From Ruminococcaceae bacterium UBA5295 (GTDB taxonomy: Bacteria; Bacillota; Clostridia; Oscillospirales; Acutalibacteraceae), in the NCBI GenBank assembly GCA_002411365.1, contig DHSD01000012.1:3289-67288 (forward strand): a DNA stretch of 64,000 bases, written 5' to 3'. The notes beneath the pieces are model-generated. The model worked only from the letters and a program-made list of their open reading frames with translations, did not search any database and had not been told where the DNA came from. Below, piece after piece: positions 15,216 to 23,263 of the stretch (positions are counted from its first letter, which is position 1; every line of letters begins with the position of its first letter). Made by a program: the position numbers and the translations under genes.

Positions 15216-17573
15216 TCAGGAGGACATGCCAGAAAGATAATTATACTGGTTAGAAAGCCGGTAAATAGCCTGCTCCATTGTGGTGAATTTTGTCTGAAGG
15301 TTATTTCTCTGTGTTGTAAGCTGTGACTGCAGGTCTTTTATCTGCGTTTCATACTGTGAGATTTGTGTCGTAAGCTCACTTTTGTCAGAGCCAATTGTTG
15401 TGTTGCTGCCCGCAACATAATAGAGGATACCGCTGTTTCCATAAGTGCCGAAATAATTATTTAAAACCGACTTTACCCTTGGAGCAATACCGTCTTGTGA
15501 GCTGTCGGAATCATCTACGTTTGTAAACATCTTGATGACCTGGTCGGTGTTGTTCTGCAGCGCGTTTTTAAGCTTGTTTGCGTCAGTAATCGCCAATTTA
15601 CCGCCGGACATGTAATTGGACGAAGTCGAGATGCCTATGGCGCTGAGGGACAGGCCTGACGCTTCGACGTTGTGTTCCATTGCAGAGCGCAGGTCGTTTT
15701 GCAGGCTTGTAAGCTGTGGGTCGGAAAACAGAAGGCCTTGTTTGGCTTTTTCATTCCACTCTTTTATCTCGGTGTCGCTCATATCTTTTTTCTGGTCGTC
15801 AGTCAGAGGATTATAAGTCTGTGTTTTCCCGCTGCTGTTGCTAAGGCCGTATGGGGTTTGAGTTACATATGTGTTGACTTTGTCAATCAGGCTGTTGTAA
15901 TCGGCTATAAAGTCTGAAATCTTCTTATAGACATCATCTGTGCCGTTAGATGATGTAAACGTAATTTTTTCATTAGCATCCGGAGTTGTTCCGCTATTAA
16001 AGGTATTAAGAACATTAAGGTTAAGGCCGTCGAGCGTAAATGAATTTGTAGTGCGGGCTATATCTGTGGCGGTGCCATTTATAGTAACATTCATTTTAAG
16101 GTCTTTACCAGCTGTTACAGTACCCCCTGTTCCGAAAAGCGAAGATGCGAGATTGCATGTACCAACATCCTGTATATTAATCGTTTCCTGTGTGCCTGTG
16201 TCCTTTGAAGTTACGATGAACTTGTCGAGCGTCTGGGAGTAGCTGATATTTACATCGGCCTCGCTGTTATTGTTTATGGTGTTGATAACAGTGCCAAGCT
16301 CGGTGTCCTCATTAAACTCGAAAGATGCGTTATTGACGGAAATTTTGTAAACATTCTTGCCATTTGAATTTTTAACCGGATTGCCATGTTCATCTTTTTC
16401 AGGAGAGAGTGCTACATTAGGGGAATCAGTATTCAGCTTTGTGTTTAGCTCACCAAGAGTTTTTGTCATTTCAAGGCGGTTAGTTTCGCCGCTTTCAATA
16501 TGAAGGACGCCGTCTTTTCCAAGGATTCCGCTTGCTGATGCGGAATCCAATTCAAGCACTGAAGTACCGTCGCTTGTTTTAAAAGACAGCTTATTATCGC
16601 TGGTGAGGGAAACAGTTACTTTGCCAGAGCCGAATGCGCTGGTAAGTTTGGTTTGCAAGTAACTTTGAAGGCCCGACACAGAATTATATGAGCTGCTGCT
16701 GCTTTGGTCGAATGTAATATTTTTCTGTAGGCCGTCGAGCTTGAAAGTAAGAGTTACGCCCGCAAGCTTATTGCCGAGGTCGTACAATTTTTGAGAGTCT
16801 ATAGCAGACGAACCGCTGAGTGAATAGGAAGCATTACTACCTGTAAGCCCGAGGCCTCCTATAAAGTTTTGCGAAGCACCTGTTATAGTAGCTCCGTTTA
16901 GTTTAAGCGTATCATTTAAAGCAGAAACAGTAACCTTGTTTCTAAGGTCGGAATTGCTGTTAATCTGATTTTGAAGCTGCGTTGCAAGTTGCGCTGCAAT
17001 GCTGGATGGTGTATCCACGCTTAACTTTGATACATCGATGTCGCTGCCGAGAGTGATTCTATAAGACTTGTTGTCGAGTTTGAGGTCGAGGTATGAGGAA
17101 GAAGAAATAGTTTTACCAACCTCACTTAGGGACTCTATAGCCTCATTTGAAACTTTATCTTTTGTAGAAAGGGAAGCCTTAGTAGCAAGATTGGAAATGC
17201 TGTTTATCACGATGTTACCGGCATCTTTGCTTGGGCCGGTAGCAGTAACAGCACTGCTGTTACTGCTTGTCAAATTGTCTGAATCAAAAAAAGTACCGCT
17301 TAGTATGTTATTCCCGCTTGTAGAAGAATATGAAAAGTAATTGTCTGAGAACTTCTGCAGCATATCCTCTATATCACGGAACATATCGCGTTTCCACTCG
17401 GTTTTCTGTTCAAGCTGCTTTGTCCTGTCTATTTCTTCAGAGGTTTTGGAAGTGAGTGCTTTTATCAGGTTTTGGGTATCGAGGCCTGAAGCAAATTCAG
17501 TGCCGTTAAGTCTTGTTACGCCGTCCATTGAATAAAAAGAAGGGATCGACGACGATGCTGTTGATGTACTCAT
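15216..17573 (-). CDS. fliD: Flagellar filament cap protein FliD
   Basis: 785 residues, longer than most FliD proteins. The N-terminal FliD domain is clear (GTEFASGLDTQNLIKALTS, then a coiled coil), as is the C-terminal domain (SDFIADYNSLIDKVNTYV, then LSAIGISTSS and the final coiled coil QISQYETQIKDLQSQLTTQRNNL). The middle (about 150-500) is a long Ser/Asn/Thr-rich region probably made of surface beta domains. FliD caps the growing filament and directs flagellin insertion. It has a GGAGGAG ribosome site and a sigma-D promoter 39 bases upstream of the start. The extra length probably reflects added exposed domains. Confidence 0.93.
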   Translation of the reverse strand: MSTSTASSSIPSFYSMDGVTRLNGTEFASGLDTQNLIKALTSKTSEEIDRTKQLEQKTEWKRDMFRDIEDMLQKFSDNYFSYSSTSGNNILSGTFFDSDNLTSSNSSAVTATGPSKDAGNIVINSISNLATKASLSTKDKVSNEAIESLSEVGKTISSSSYLDLKLDNKSYRITLGSDIDVSKLSVDTPSSIAAQLATQLQNQINSNSDLRNKVTVSALNDTLKLNGATITGASQNFIGGLGLTGSNASYSLSGSSAIDSQKLYDLGNKLAGVTLTFKLDGLQKNITFDQSSSSSYNSVSGLQSYLQTKLTSAFGSGKVTVSLTSDNKLSFKTSDGTSVLELDSASASGILGKDGVLHIESGETNRLEMTKTLGELNTKLNTDSPNVALSPEKDEHGNPVKNSNGKNVYKISVNNASFEFNEDTELGTVINTINNNSEADVNISYSQTLDKFIVTSKDTGTQETINIQDVGTCNLASSLFGTGGTVTAGKDLKMNVTINGTATDIARTTNSFTLDGLNLNVLNTFNSGTTPDANEKITFTSSNGTDDVYKKISDFIADYNSLIDKVNTYVTQTPYGLSNSSGKTQTYNPLTDDQKKDMSDTEIKEWNEKAKQGLLFSDPQLTSLQNDLRSAMEHNVEASGLSLSAIGISTSSNYMSGGKLAITDANKLKNALQNNTDQVIKMFTNVDDSDSSQDGIAPRVKSVLNNYFGTYGNSGILYYVAGSNTTIGSDKSELTTQISQYETQIKDLQSQLTTQRNNLQTKFTTMEQAIYRLSNQYNYLSGMSS

Positions 17574-17611
17574 TTTTTGCTCCTCCGTTTCTGTTAATCC
17601 TTACTAATTCT

Positions 17612-17638
17612 ATATCGGCACTTTGGGCAGTTTCTTTA
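17612..17638 (-). promoter_or_regulatory. Sigma-D (sigma-28) promoter of fliD-fliS
   Basis: Read on the minus strand: TAAA, 15 bases, GCCGATAT. This matches the flagellar sigma factor consensus (TAAA-N15-GCCGATAA/T) at every core position. The -10 element is at 17612-17619 and the -35 at 17635-17638. Confidence 0.9.
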
Positions 17639-17658
17639 GCTGCCAGAAGACATACTGC

Positions 17659-17690
17659 AAAAAACCGCCCGAAATACCGGACGGCTTTTT
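17659..17690. terminator. Intrinsic terminator after the chemoreceptor gene
   Basis: Stem GCCGTCCG / CGGGCGGT with a 6-base loop, flanked by A-runs on one side and T-runs on the other, so it can act in both directions. On the minus strand it follows the receptor gene by about 30 bases and lies just before the sigma-D promoter of fliD. Confidence 0.85.
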
Positions 17691-17718
17691 AAAGATATTT
17701 TATTTTGCCTTCACTGCA

Positions 17719-19167
17719 TCAAATGTATTTATCATTGGCAACTTTTGGGGCAGAAACTGCTTTTGCCTTTGGCGATACGGCAGTCGACGGCCTTGAAGCT
17801 GAGCCCCTTTTTGCCGCCCCATGCGCTGTGGCTGAGGACTTAGAAAACCTTGAAATTGCATCATTGTTGTTTTGTGCTTTTGTAGCTGAAGCATCTTCAC
17901 GCAGCTTGAGAGAATCTACAGCTCCCTTTAAAGTCTTTGCCTGGGCGGCAAGCTCTTCGCTTGCTGCGGCGCTTTGCTCCGCCGTGGCGGAATTTGTCTG
18001 CACAACAGCTGAAATCTGCTGTATGCCCTGTGTAATCTGCCCAATGGAAGCAGCCTGAGCATTTGAAGCGGTCGCAATTTCGTTGACGAGCTTGTTGGCT
18101 TCTGAAGAAGAAGACCTAACTTCTTCGAGTGTCTTTTCGGCAGTTTCAGCTACCTTTGTGCCTTCCCCTACAGCCTGGATTGCAGCTTCAATAAGTGAGG
18201 TTGTGTTTTTGGAAGCCTCGGCGCTCTTGCTTGCAAGGTTACGGACTTCGTCAGCAACAACGGCAAAACCTTTTCCTGCGGAACCCGCGCGGGCAGCCTC
18301 TACTGCGGCATTGAGCGCAAGGATGTTAGTCTGGAAGGAAATATCGTCGATAGTTTTGATGATGTTGCCGATTTTCTTTGATGTCTCGCTTATCTGGCTC
18401 ATAGCACTGACCATCTGGGCCATGCTATGATTTGCTTCGATGATTTTTTCTTCTGCCTGTGAAGAAGCGCGGTCGGCATCTGTTGCGTTTGCCGCCGTTT
18501 TGCGTACCTGGCCTGAGATATCTGTAATGGTTGCGGAAAGCTGCTCAATAGAGCTTGCCTGCTCTGTAGCGCCCTGTGCAAGGGACTGGGAAGCGCTTGC
18601 CACTTCATTTGAGCCTATGGAAGTCTGGTCTGCAGCATTTCTTACAGTTCCGAATATCTTGTTGAGGTCGTTTTTCATAGCATTCATCGAATTTCCGATT
18701 TGTGCCCATTCACCGCGCCAGTCAGCGCGGTTGACTTCAACAGTGAGGTCTCCCTTTTCAAGGTGGTGCATGTAGTCCATCAATGCATTAACCATATATT
18801 TGAGCATATCGGAGTAATTGTTTACAGCGTTGACAAGTTCATGGCCGGTTGCATCGTGTGCGATGTCATCGACATGGATATCGAGCTTGCCGTCCTGAAG
18901 TTGTTCGAGGCAGTCAACAAGGTTCTTTTTCACAGTGCTTGTCATCCTTGATGTCCGCACCATGCTGAAGATGCAGAGGAATGCAACGACGCACAGGTAA
19001 ACGATAACCCATGGTATCATTGCTCCCATAGTGGCGGCAAGCCCTGAAGGGTTACCGCTCATGCTGCCTGCGACAATCAGAAGAACGATTGTAGGTATGA
19101 TGAACAAGACTGCTTTTATAATAGATGACAAGTATAATTTTTTATCTACATTATTATTATTTTCCAT
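17719..19167 (-). CDS. Methyl-accepting chemotaxis protein without an extracytoplasmic sensor domain
   Basis: 482 residues. Two membrane helices (about residues 12-33 and 47-69) are separated by only about a dozen residues, so there is no external ligand domain. A HAMP-like stretch follows, then a methyl-accepting signalling domain whose hairpin tip (DDISFQTNILALNAAVEAAR, then AGSAGKGFAVVADEVRNLA) is perfectly conserved and binds CheW and CheA. The C-terminal ~70 residues are a Ser/Ala/Lys-rich tail. It is the last gene of a cheW-PilZ-cheW-receptor operon. It may sense membrane or cytoplasmic state. Confidence 0.92.
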   Translation of the reverse strand: MENNNNVDKKLYLSSIIKAVLFIIPTIVLLIVAGSMSGNPSGLAATMGAMIPWVIVYLCVVAFLCIFSMVRTSRMTSTVKKNLVDCLEQLQDGKLDIHVDDIAHDATGHELVNAVNNYSDMLKYMVNALMDYMHHLEKGDLTVEVNRADWRGEWAQIGNSMNAMKNDLNKIFGTVRNAADQTSIGSNEVASASQSLAQGATEQASSIEQLSATITDISGQVRKTAANATDADRASSQAEEKIIEANHSMAQMVSAMSQISETSKKIGNIIKTIDDISFQTNILALNAAVEAARAGSAGKGFAVVADEVRNLASKSAEASKNTTSLIEAAIQAVGEGTKVAETAEKTLEEVRSSSSEANKLVNEIATASNAQAASIGQITQGIQQISAVVQTNSATAEQSAAASEELAAQAKTLKGAVDSLKLREDASATKAQNNNDAISRFSKSSATAHGAAKRGSASRPSTAVSPKAKAVSAPKVANDKYI

Positions 19168-19193
19168 TGAAGCAGTACTCCATTTCCTCTTTG

Positions 19194-19817
19194 TTATTTT
19201 GCAGGCTGCCCATTTTCAGGGCTGCCATCCTTCTTTTCCGAGTCAACCTGAGACTGGGCGACCGTAGCTTCCTGGGCAGTTTCTGTTACTTCATCAAATT
19301 CGCTGTCAGAAAAGATTTTCGAAACGTCAAGAAGAAGGACAACTTTTTTGCCTATCTGGCCGATGCCGGTCAGGTAACGGTTCACAGTTTCCTTTGTAAC
19401 TTTAGGCGGCGGCGAAATTTTGTCGTTGTTTATGTCTGTCACTTCGTCCACAGTGTCAACAATAAAACCTATGTAGTTGCCGTGGATATTTGTAACTACT
19501 ATGCATGTGCTCTCATTGTACTCTGCTTCCGGCCGTTTCAGGCGGATGCGCATATCGATGACAGGAACGATATTTCCACGCAGATTGATGATGCCCTTTG
19601 CATAGGCCGGAAAATCCGGCAGAGGGATTATTTTCTGCATGCTGATTATCTGCACAACATCACTTATGGGTATACCAAAAAGTTCTCCGTCAATCCAGAA
19701 AGTAAGGTATTTGTTTTCTTCCTGCTGACTTTCTGCGGAGTCCATTTCAGACTCATCTTTTGCTTCCGCATTCTGCAATTTTTCCACCTCGTTCATTTTA
19801 TAAGATGTGCCACACAT
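19194..19817 (-). CDS. cheW: Chemotaxis coupling protein CheW (second copy)
   Basis: About 207 residues. The CheW domain (about 35-180) is clear: KYLTFWIDGELFGIPISDV, IIPLPDFPAYAKGIINLRG, NIVPVIDMRIRLK. It is flanked by charged tails rich in Glu, Asp and Ser, so the protein is longer than a minimal CheW. CheW links receptors to CheA. The start is uncertain: the ATG at 19817 and one at 19796 both lack a clear ribosome site. The gene follows the PilZ gene and precedes the receptor gene by 26 bases. The other cheW in the operon is only partly similar. Confidence 0.92.
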   Translation of the reverse strand: MCGTSYKMNEVEKLQNAEAKDESEMDSAESQQEENKYLTFWIDGELFGIPISDVVQIISMQKIIPLPDFPAYAKGIINLRGNIVPVIDMRIRLKRPEAEYNESTCIVVTNIHGNYIGFIVDTVDEVTDINNDKISPPPKVTKETVNRYLTGIGQIGKKVVLLLDVSKIFSDSEFDEVTETAQEATVAQSQVDSEKKDGSPENGQPAK

Positions 19818-19840
19818 TTTCAGCCGGCCATCTGCCTTGA

Positions 19841-20515
19841 TTATGGTTTCGGCAGATTCTGCCTTATCCTGTGTATCTGTTCACGCTGGCAGGCAAACAG
19901 GTATTTGCAAAGCAAGTCAAACTGCCTGCCGGAATTGTCGAGAAATTCACAGCCATAGCTGCTTTTGCTTCTGCTGTTTATCGGTATCTCCCGTATGACC
20001 TTGGTGATCAATGAAAGAATCGTATGATATATATTCACCTTTACGACAAGGTGATCCCCTGCTTTCAGCTTGCAGCCGCAGATAAAATAAAGCCCGCCGA
20101 GGCTGATGTTATGAATATGAATTTCAAACGGCTTTCCTTGTGGCTCAAGGTTAGCGGCAGAGAAATTTTCAGTTTCAGCTATTAAGTAAGCTTTGGCTTC
20201 AAGCCCGACCTTCACACGAAAAAAGTTACGTTTCTCATAGTTGGCAGCGTCCTGCAGGTCAACTATGCGTATCATCTCACCAGTTGAAAGGTATACATGG
20301 CCAACGAGCACTCTAAAACCGAGCGCATCGTTCATATTCATAATACTTACTTTCACTGTGGTGTTGCAGTGTATTATGGGCAGGCAGTCATTCTCGGAGG
20401 TTATTTCTATGCTGCCATCTGGGAAGCCGCTGATATACCCGATCAGAAGAGGAGTGTTATCCATTGCGTGGATTTCACAAGGAGAATGAAGATAACGCTC
20501 TGAAACAGACAACAT
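19841..20515 (-). CDS. PilZ-domain c-di-GMP binding protein (YcgR/FlgZ-like)
   Basis: 224 residues. The N-terminal part resembles the YcgR N-domain, followed by a PilZ domain (about residues 93-210) with the c-di-GMP signature: R-N-F-F-R (RxxxR) and N-I-S-L-G-G (N/DxSxxG). YcgR-type proteins bind the motor or stator when c-di-GMP is high and slow swimming. It is encoded between two cheW genes, with an AAAGGAGA ribosome site. Binding of c-di-GMP is well supported by the motifs; its target is inferred. Confidence 0.88.
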   Translation of the reverse strand: MLSVSERYLHSPCEIHAMDNTPLLIGYISGFPDGSIEITSENDCLPIIHCNTTVKVSIMNMNDALGFRVLVGHVYLSTGEMIRIVDLQDAANYEKRNFFRVKVGLEAKAYLIAETENFSAANLEPQGKPFEIHIHNISLGGLYFICGCKLKAGDHLVVKVNIYHTILSLITKVIREIPINSRSKSSYGCEFLDNSGRQFDLLCKYLFACQREQIHRIRQNLPKP

Positions 20516-20553
20516 CCGAAAGTCTCCTTTTTCTCCGCAAAATTGTGGCCGCT

Positions 20554-21102
20554 TTACTGCTGAGATTTTGGATTTTCCGCGTTTCGCTGGTTATTTGCTT
20601 TCTGTTTCTGCGAACGGCTGTGATGTGTCAGCACTTTAGGCGTGTCGAGCAGCATAGCCGAGGCGTTATCAAGCGTGACTATGCCGCTTACAAAGTTCTT
20701 GCCGTTTTCCGTACTGCTTTTTGATTTTGGCGAAACGTTTATTTGGTTTTCAGCAACGTCGCATACATCTTTCACAGAGTCAACAATCATGCCGACCATC
20801 AGTTCGCCGGACTCAACTATGACTATGCTTGTGCGCACGTCGTATGGCGCTTCTTCTTTTTTGAAGCGCAGGCGCATATCGATGACCGGAATGACTTTAC
20901 CCCGGAGGTTTATAACGCCTTTTACATAGTCTATGACGTTAGGCAAAAATGTAATAGGCTGCATTCTGATAATCTCTACGACCTGTGAAGTCGGCACGCA
21001 GTAAAGCTGGCCATCGATGGTAAATGTAAGGTATTTTTCAACTTTTAAGTCATCTGCCTTGGCAGCTTCTGTTCCAATAGTTATGTCTTTAACTGCCTGC
21101 AT
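20554..21102 (-). CDS. cheW: Chemotaxis coupling protein CheW (first copy)
   Basis: 182 residues. The CheW domain covers about residues 20-160: KYLTFTIDGQLYCVPTSQV, YVKGVINLRGKVIPVIDMR, then the second beta barrel. A basic Gln/Asn/Lys-rich tail follows. An ATG far upstream at 21186 is in frame but has no ribosome site; the ATG at 21102 has GGGAAGGGG. It is the first gene of a four-gene operon with its own sigma-D promoter and a structured leader. Having two cheW genes suggests separate receptor arrays or different affinities. Confidence 0.93.
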   Translation of the reverse strand: MQAVKDITIGTEAAKADDLKVEKYLTFTIDGQLYCVPTSQVVEIIRMQPITFLPNVIDYVKGVINLRGKVIPVIDMRLRFKKEEAPYDVRTSIVIVESGELMVGMIVDSVKDVCDVAENQINVSPKSKSSTENGKNFVSGIVTLDNASAMLLDTPKVLTHHSRSQKQKANNQRNAENPKSQQ

Positions 21103-21132
21103 GGAATTCCCCTTCCCTGCCGTAAATAATGC

Positions 21133-21154
21133 CTGCCGTATGTCGATACGGCAG
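21133..21154. promoter_or_regulatory. Perfect hairpin in the leader of the cheW-PilZ operon
   Basis: CTGCCGTAT, loop GTCG, ATACGGCAG: a 9-bp perfect stem with a 4-base loop, about 30 bases upstream of the cheW start and inside the expected sigma-D transcript. A second weak hairpin (TCCTCT/AGAGGA) lies at 21189-21205, close to the transcription start. The function is unknown; it could affect stability or translation. Confidence 0.6.
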
Positions 21155-21226
21155 TGAGGCATAAAATAAATATGTAATTTTTCCAAAATCCTCTAAAAAA
21201 GAGGACAAAATAAACTCTATTTAATA

Positions 21227-21253
21227 ATATCGGCTGGAACACCAGAATACTTA
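21227..21253 (-). promoter_or_regulatory. Sigma-D (sigma-28) promoter of cheW-PilZ-cheW-receptor
   Basis: Minus strand: TAAG, 15 bases, GCCGATAT. It matches the flagellar sigma consensus with one mismatch in the -35 element. The -10 element is at 21227-21234 and the -35 at 21250-21253. It lies between the end of the FlhB-like gene and the first cheW, about 125 bases upstream of the start. Confidence 0.87.
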
Positions 21254-21284
21254 GAGAAAAACGCAGAAAAAGCATAACAGTTTT

Positions 21285-21677
21285 TTAACTTTGCCCGTCT
21301 CCTTTTCCAGCGATACTTTCATCAACATTTTCTGGCGCCGTTTCGGGAGGGTCGCCGCCTGCGCTGCCGTCAGCAGGAGCTGCCGGTATGCGCTCGGCTT
21401 TTCCGCCCTCACCGACCTTGTAGCCGAGAAAATATATGTAAATATCTACAACAGCCTGATAGAGTTCGGGAGGGACTTCCGCCCCAGACTGAAGCTGTGA
21501 GAGGAGCGTTGCGAGCGAATTGTCGCGGAAGACGGGAACGCCGCTCTTTTCGGCAATGCCTATTATCTTCTGCGCCATATATCCTGAGCCGGAAGCGACT
21601 ACAACAGGGGCGGTTTCAGGCGAAGCTTCGGAGTATTTAAGGGCGGCTGCCTTTTGCAGCTTTTCAAACTGTGACAT
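21285..21677 (-). CDS. Free FlhB C-terminal domain protein (YlqH/FhlB-like)
   Basis: About 130 residues. Residues 10-90 align with the part of FlhB that follows its autocleavage site (TAPVVVASGSGYMAQKIIGI, AEKSGVPV, VPPELYQAVVDIY), with no membrane region and no NPTH motif. A Pro/Gly/Glu-rich tail follows. It overlaps the end of the FliK-like gene, the arrangement of ylqG-ylqH in Bacillus subtilis. Such proteins can stand in for the cleaved FlhB domain. A GTG at 21686 is an alternative start. The role in export control is inferred from homology and context. Confidence 0.82.
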   Translation of the reverse strand: MSQFEKLQKAAALKYSEASPETAPVVVASGSGYMAQKIIGIAEKSGVPVFRDNSLATLLSQLQSGAEVPPELYQAVVDIYIYFLGYKVGEGGKAERIPAAPADGSAGGDPPETAPENVDESIAGKGDGQS

Positions 21678-23094
21678 CCACTGCACGCTTCCTTTCCCTG
21701 ATTTTCTGCATTATTATCTGCGGCATTTTTGGCTTTTCGCATGTGGAAAGCCGGATATCACCTGCAGTAAAGCCGTTTTTCCGCATGATTGCCGATACGT
21801 CTGACCTTATCTGGCCGCGATTGTGCTCCAGCGGCGGCGGGCAGGAAAGTTTCATGTCTACCTGCCGGCCCGTAAGGCGTATCGATGTCTCAAAATATCC
21901 GAGGTCCTGGATGTCAAATGTGAGGTAAAGAAACTTTGGCGCTGATGCCCTGTTCAATTTTTGGTTTCCGGCCTTGTCCGGATCCTGCTTTTCAATCCAT
22001 ATCTGCGAAAAGATGAAGCGGCCGTCGACCTGCGCAGGCAGTATGATGTGCTGAAACGGCATGAAAACGCTGCTGTCAAGCAGCAGGGAGTGCAGTATGT
22101 CGTGAAGGGTGGACTTGTCAACACCGCCGGAGGCGCCCTTTTCGCTTATGTGTGAAAGCAGGGAAGTAAGCGCGCTTAGGAAGCGGTCGTTTTCTTCCTG
22201 CCTGACGGTGGCTATGTCCTCGGCAAAAAGCGATTTAATCATGCTGACTGTCATTTCGGGCAAGCCGAGTGTTTCAATGCTGTATTTTATGAGCTGGCTG
22301 AATTTTGTGCCGAGATTTTCCTTTGTGCTTTCGTTCAGTATTGCCGTATTGTTGAGAAGCATGGAGATAGTGTCGCGCGACTTGCCGTAATCGTTTGTCT
22401 TGCTTACATATTCGCCCAACAGGGGTATGATTTCTTTTTTAAGCACGATAAGATCGGATTTTACCATGCTCGGGTTACTGCCGTCCGAAAGCTTTTCCAT
22501 CACGGCCGAGAGCTGCTTTGCATATCTGATTGGAATGCTGTATTTAAGCTGGGTAAGTTCGGTCCTGATGGCCTGCATGGTGTTTACAGAAGTTGTATAT
22601 CCCGTGTAGGCCTTGAGAAAATCTGCGAGGCGCAGGTCAAACTGTGGGTCGCTGCTCTGGGCGGATATCTGCCCGAGAAGCTTAAAGAGCGGCCCTGTAA
22701 AAAGGCTTGAGTCTTTCTGCTGGTTTACAATGCTCTTGAGCATGCCGTCTTCTTGTGCAGCCATAGCCGTTATGAGGCCGCGAAGTTGAACCGGCAGGCT
22801 TCCTAATGGCTCGCCACCCTGCGGGCTTTGTACAGCCACAGCTTCGCTGAGAATTTTCTGCAGCGTGCTTTCAAGGCCTGGCAACTTTTCAAGCTGCCTT
22901 ATGAACTGGCTGTAAACCGAGGTCCTGTCAAGGAGCAGGTCGCCCTGCTGGTTGCCGGCGTTTTCGCTGTTGCTTGGCCTTGGCACACGGCTTGGGTTGA
23001 CTGGCGGCGTCTGCGAAGGCTCGTTTACAGGGTTGGGCTGGTTTAAGCCCTGTGTATTGTTAATCGGTGTTGTTATGCGCAGATTGTCCGGCAT
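21664..23094 (-). CDS. FliK-like flagellar hook-length control protein (YlqG-like)
   Basis: About 476 residues. The first 60 residues are Pro/Asn/Gln-rich and disordered, the middle is helical, and the last ~120 residues (HIILPAQVDGRFIFSQIWIE, then LYLTFDIQDLGYFETSIRL, then RSDVSAIMRKNGF) have the beta pattern of a FliK C-terminal domain. Its overlap with a free FlhB C-terminal domain gene supports a role in the export switch. Whether it is the true hook ruler is unknown, because another fliK could lie in the operon upstream of the window. The ATG at 23094 is preferred over the GTG at 23103. Confidence 0.65.
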   Translation of the reverse strand: MPDNLRITTPINNTQGLNQPNPVNEPSQTPPVNPSRVPRPSNSENAGNQQGDLLLDRTSVYSQFIRQLEKLPGLESTLQKILSEAVAVQSPQGGEPLGSLPVQLRGLITAMAAQEDGMLKSIVNQQKDSSLFTGPLFKLLGQISAQSSDPQFDLRLADFLKAYTGYTTSVNTMQAIRTELTQLKYSIPIRYAKQLSAVMEKLSDGSNPSMVKSDLIVLKKEIIPLLGEYVSKTNDYGKSRDTISMLLNNTAILNESTKENLGTKFSQLIKYSIETLGLPEMTVSMIKSLFAEDIATVRQEENDRFLSALTSLLSHISEKGASGGVDKSTLHDILHSLLLDSSVFMPFQHIILPAQVDGRFIFSQIWIEKQDPDKAGNQKLNRASAPKFLYLTFDIQDLGYFETSIRLTGRQVDMKLSCPPPLEHNRGQIRSDVSAIMRKNGFTAGDIRLSTCEKPKMPQIIMQKIRERKRAVDVTV

Positions 23095-23151
23095 GAAAAA
23101 CACTTCTTTCCATTTCTATTGATAAAAAGCGGCCGATTTTTCCGCTTATGC

Positions 23152-23178
23152 TAAAGAATCCGTTTAATAAGCCGATAA
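23152..23178 (+). promoter_or_regulatory. Sigma-D (sigma-28) promoter of cheA-cheR-cheB
   Basis: TAAA (23152-23155), 15 bases, GCCGATAA (23171-23178): an exact match to the flagellar sigma consensus. It lies about 85 bases upstream of cheA, in the gap between the divergent FliK-like gene and cheA. Confidence 0.93.
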
Positions 23179-23263
23179 ATTAAATACAGATAAACTATAA
23201 ATAGGCGGCCTGCACAAGTCAAGCCTGCCACAACATGATAAATAATGAATGGGGAGTGAAAAT

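Noticed and set aside
21100..21230. c-di-GMP riboswitch before the cheW-PilZ operon
   Set aside because: Hairpins are present, but the conserved unpaired core and receptor loop of GEMM-type riboswitches were not found.
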